Of a DNA stretch of 17,439 nucleotides, positions 15,153 through 17,439 are shown in pieces. The notes under the pieces are model-generated. The model was not told the origin of the DNA, searched no databases, and was given only the letters and a program-made list of their open reading frames with translations. Source of the DNA: Gammaproteobacteria bacterium (lineage in GTDB: Bacteria; Pseudomonadota; Gammaproteobacteria; Pseudomonadales; Litorivicinaceae); the NCBI GenBank assembly GCA_002717305.1, contig PBDH01000006.1:1-17439 (forward strand). The letters run 5' to 3'. Position numbers and translations under genes: made by a program. How positions within the stretch are numbered: the stretch's first letter is position 1; each line of letters starts with the position of its first letter.

Positions 15153-15956
15153 CTATCCAAAACGCCCAGTGACATATTGCTCCGTCCGCTGTACTGACGG
15201 CCGTGTGAAAATACGCTTAGTAACATTGAACTCAATCAAATCCCCCATCTCCATGAAAGCCGTATAGTCAGATATACGTGCAGCTTGTTGCATGTTATGA
15301 GTTACGATCACTATCGTGTAGCGCTGCTTTAATTCAAACATGAGATCTTCAATGTGAGCAGTTGAAATAGGATCAAGCGCTGAACACGGTTCATCCATCA
15401 ATAAAACTTCTGGTTCCATCGCGAGTGCTCGGGCTATGCATAATCTCTGCTGCTGACCTCCCGAAAGGTTAAGAGCAGAATCACGGAGTCTGTCTCTTAC
15501 TTCATCCCATAAGGCGGCTTGTTTTAGCGATCTTTCCACCAATTCGTCCAGAGACCCCTTATATCCATAATTAAGGGGACCCCAGGTAATGTTTTTATAT
15601 ATTGATTTTGGGAATGGGTTGGGTTTTTGAAAAACCATCCCAATCCTTCGGCGGACTTCTACCGGGTCTACATCGTTGCCGTACAGATCTTCATCAGCGA
15701 AGACAAGCTCCCCTTCAACTCTTGCGCCCTCGACGAAATCATTCATACGGTTCAAAGAACGGAGTAGAGTACTTTTGCCACACCCGGAAGGACCGATTAT
15801 CGCTGTAATCCTGTTTCTTCGAATATTGAAAGATACATTTTTTACCGCTTGGACTTCGTGGTAATAAATGCTCACATCGCGAAGCTCTAAGACCGACTTC
15901 TTCCTCATCTTAAAATGACCACCGAACTCTCCTGCCTGTTTAAAAAGTTCGCTCAT
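15153..15956 (-). CDS. pstB: phosphate ABC transporter ATP-binding protein
   Basis: ATPase of the Pst phosphate importer, acting as a dimer on the cytoplasmic face with PstA and PstC. It has Walker A GPSGCGKST (55-63), Q-loop Gln110 (MVFQKPNPFP, typical of PstB), ABC signature LSGGQQQR (164-171), Walker B VLLMDEPCSALDP (184-196, Glu189 catalytic) and H-loop His220. At 267 residues the length is usual, with a short N-terminal extension before the nucleotide-binding fold. Its ATG shares one base with the pstA stop (TAATG). Confidence 0.97.
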   Translation of the reverse strand: MSELFKQAGEFGGHFKMRKKSVLELRDVSIYYHEVQAVKNVSFNIRRNRITAIIGPSGCGKSTLLRSLNRMNDFVEGARVEGELVFADEDLYGNDVDPVEVRRRIGMVFQKPNPFPKSIYKNITWGPLNYGYKGSLDELVERSLKQAALWDEVRDRLRDSALNLSGGQQQRLCIARALAMEPEVLLMDEPCSALDPISTAHIEDLMFELKQRYTIVIVTHNMQQAARISDYTAFMEMGDLIEFNVTKRIFTRPSVQRTEQYVTGRFG

Positions 15957-16834
15957 TATCTAATTCTTTTCTCTGTTTTGTTGCGAATGTAAATCGCAGT
16001 TGAATTCATCAATAGTAAAACTACCAGCAACACGATGATTCCAGCCGCCGCAAGCTCATGAAATTCTTGTTGTGGCCGGGATACCCAATTGTAAATTTGA
16101 ATCGGTAGCGCCGTAAATGAATCCATAGGGCCTTCCGGCAGAAAGGCAACGAAGGTTAAAGCGCCTATCATGACAAGAGGCGCGGTCTCACCAATTGCTC
16201 GTGAAAGGGCAAGGATTACACCCGTCATAATGCCTGGAAAAGAGGCAGGTAAGACATGGGCCCAGGTCGTTTGCCATTTTGTAGATCCGAGTGAGTATGC
16301 GGCATATCTGATGCTGACAGGGACAGTCTTGATTGCTTCCCTGCTCGCTATAATTATCACTGGGAGAATTAACAGGCTCATGGTCAGAGATCCTGAAACA
16401 AGGCTTCTCTCGAGCGCGAGAAAGCGGACGAATATCGCTAAACCAAGAATCCCATAGACAATAGAAGGCACACCAGCCAAGTTCGCTATATTCACTTCGA
16501 CAAGTCTCGAAATACGTCCTTGCTTCGCGAACTCTTCTAAATACAGTGCTGCTGACACGCCAATAGGAATAGATATAAGAGCAACGAGGGCTATTAACCA
16601 TATCGTCCCCACAAGTGCTGATTTTATGCCAGCTCTCTCGGGGAACCGCGATGGAAAACTGTCTATAAATTGCCAATCCAACCATCGGAAACCATCTATA
16701 GACACCTGGAAAAGCAACACTGCAAGCAGCAACACACTCGACCAAGTTACCGCGCCACAGAAAATTGAAAACATCTTTGCCTTAAAATGGCGTTTCGCGA
16801 GATTGCGGTTTTCACTTTCTGAGTTAAAAGTCAC
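15956..16834 (-). CDS. pstA: phosphate ABC transporter permease PstA
   Basis: Inner-membrane permease of 292 residues with about six helices (first at about 24-46, then from 71 on). The binding-protein-dependent transport domain includes LAGVPSIVYG (119-128), the EAA coupling loop EAIKTVPVSIRYAAYSLGSTKWQTTWAHVLPASFPGI-type region at 166-202, and LSRAIGETAPL (210-220). It would form the translocation pore with PstC. GTG start at 16834 with GAGG (AGGTG) nine bases upstream, 11 bases after the pstC stop. Gene order C-A-B is the standard one. Confidence 0.95.
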   Translation of the reverse strand: MTFNSESENRNLAKRHFKAKMFSIFCGAVTWSSVLLLAVLLFQVSIDGFRWLDWQFIDSFPSRFPERAGIKSALVGTIWLIALVALISIPIGVSAALYLEEFAKQGRISRLVEVNIANLAGVPSIVYGILGLAIFVRFLALERSLVSGSLTMSLLILPVIIIASREAIKTVPVSIRYAAYSLGSTKWQTTWAHVLPASFPGIMTGVILALSRAIGETAPLVMIGALTFVAFLPEGPMDSFTALPIQIYNWVSRPQQEFHELAAAGIIVLLVVLLLMNSTAIYIRNKTEKRIR

Positions 16835-16845
16835 AGAGCTACACC

Positions 16846-17439
16846 TCAGTCATAAACTTCGCGAAATCGATTTAAGATTAGCTGTGATAGGACATTTATC
16901 GCCAACGTAATACCGAATAACAATGTCGCAACAGCAAACAGCGTTTGATACGCAATTCCACCAGTTGGGGTATCGCCTAGGCTCACCTGCACAATGTAGG
17001 CGGTCATTGTTTGCACACTTTCAAACATGCTTAGTGAAATGTTTGGCGTCTGCCCCGCAGCCAGGGTAACTGCCATTGTCTCACCAATCGCCCTCGAGAT
17101 AGCTAAAAGAAAGGATGCCATAACGCCAGACAGACTGGCAGGCACAACGACTCTGGTCGTCACCTCGTATGACGTTGCTCCTAACGCATAGGCTCCTTGT
17201 CTCAGAGCGGTAGGGACAGCCCTCATCGCATTGTCGCTGAGCGTAGCAACCATGGGGAGTATCATTATACCTACGACGATCGCTGCGCTTAGCGCATTGA
17301 AGACTTGAATATCTGGGAAAATAGTCCGAAGTGAGGGGGTAACGAAGGTTAGAGCGAAGTAGCCATAGACAACAGTGGGGATTCCAGCTAGGAGTTCCAA
17401 GATCGGCTTCACTATGCCTCTAACTCGATCAGACGCGTA
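16846..17439 (-). CDS. pstC: phosphate ABC transporter permease PstC, C-terminal part (5' end beyond window)
   Basis: The reading frame stays open to the window edge; the visible 197 residues begin YASDRVRGIVKPILELLAG. A GTG at 17412 is an internal valine codon, not a start. Conserved features are LAGIPTVVYGYFALTFVTP, the EAA loop NAMRAVPTALRQGAYALGATSYE and ISRAIGETMAVTLAAG. PstC pairs with PstA in the phosphate importer. The missing N-terminal portion, any pstS and the operon promoter with its Pho boxes lie to the right of this window. Confidence 0.95.
   Translation of the reverse strand, partial: YASDRVRGIVKPILELLAGIPTVVYGYFALTFVTPSLRTIFPDIQVFNALSAAIVVGIMILPMVATLSDNAMRAVPTALRQGAYALGATSYEVTTRVVVPASLSGVMASFLLAISRAIGETMAVTLAAGQTPNISLSMFESVQTMTAYIVQVSLGDTPTGGIAYQTLFAVATLLFGITLAINVLSQLILNRFREVYD

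Overview
The window looks like a chromosomal segment of a Gram-negative bacterium, most likely a marine or aquatic gammaproteobacterium. The grounds are two TonB-dependent outer-membrane receptors, a Zur operator close to the enterobacterial consensus, a Pst/PhoU/PhoBR phosphate operon and DUF6152-type genes. GC content looks moderate and the left third and the phosphate operon look more AT-rich than the middle (by eye, not computed). No tRNA, rRNA, CRISPR array, transposase or phage gene was seen.

Left end, 1-800 (minus): the first 266 codons of a TonB-dependent receptor with a Asp-Asp-His repeat loop. A strong Zur-box match lies 51-73 bases upstream of its start, so this is very probably a zinc-repressed, ZnuD-like zinc uptake receptor. 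From 801 to 1410 there is otherwise no convincing gene. From 3160 down to 1411 (minus) runs a three-gene set: bactofilin, second bactofilin, ParA-like ATPase. This is a candidate cytoskeletal scaffold plus positioning ATPase without an adjacent ParB.

3665-4570 (plus): four closely packed small membrane proteins. Two of them are only 59 and 42 residues, and the last is a PsiE-family protein. 4858-7035 (plus) encodes a second, unrelated TonB-dependent receptor of unknown substrate.

7245-8208 (plus) holds two related four-helix membrane proteins (DUF6644-like). They converge on a minus-strand pair at 8225-9368: a DUF6152 periplasmic protein followed by a secreted protein of unknown function. 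Next, 9615-11253 (minus) is a cobalt-type nitrile hydratase operon (alpha, beta, accessory protein) with overlapping genes; no amidase is present here. A small plus-strand locus at 11365-11770 looks frameshifted.

11863-17439 (minus) is the phosphate operon in the order pstC (cut by the window edge), pstA, pstB, phoU, phoB, phoR. PstCAB form the inner-membrane phosphate importer and PhoU couples its state to the PhoR kinase. PhoB is the response regulator that would activate the Pho regulon. pstS is not in the window. PhoR carries a sizeable extracytoplasmic domain, unlike the E. coli protein. The PsiE-family gene near the left may belong to the same regulon, but I saw no Pho box in front of it.
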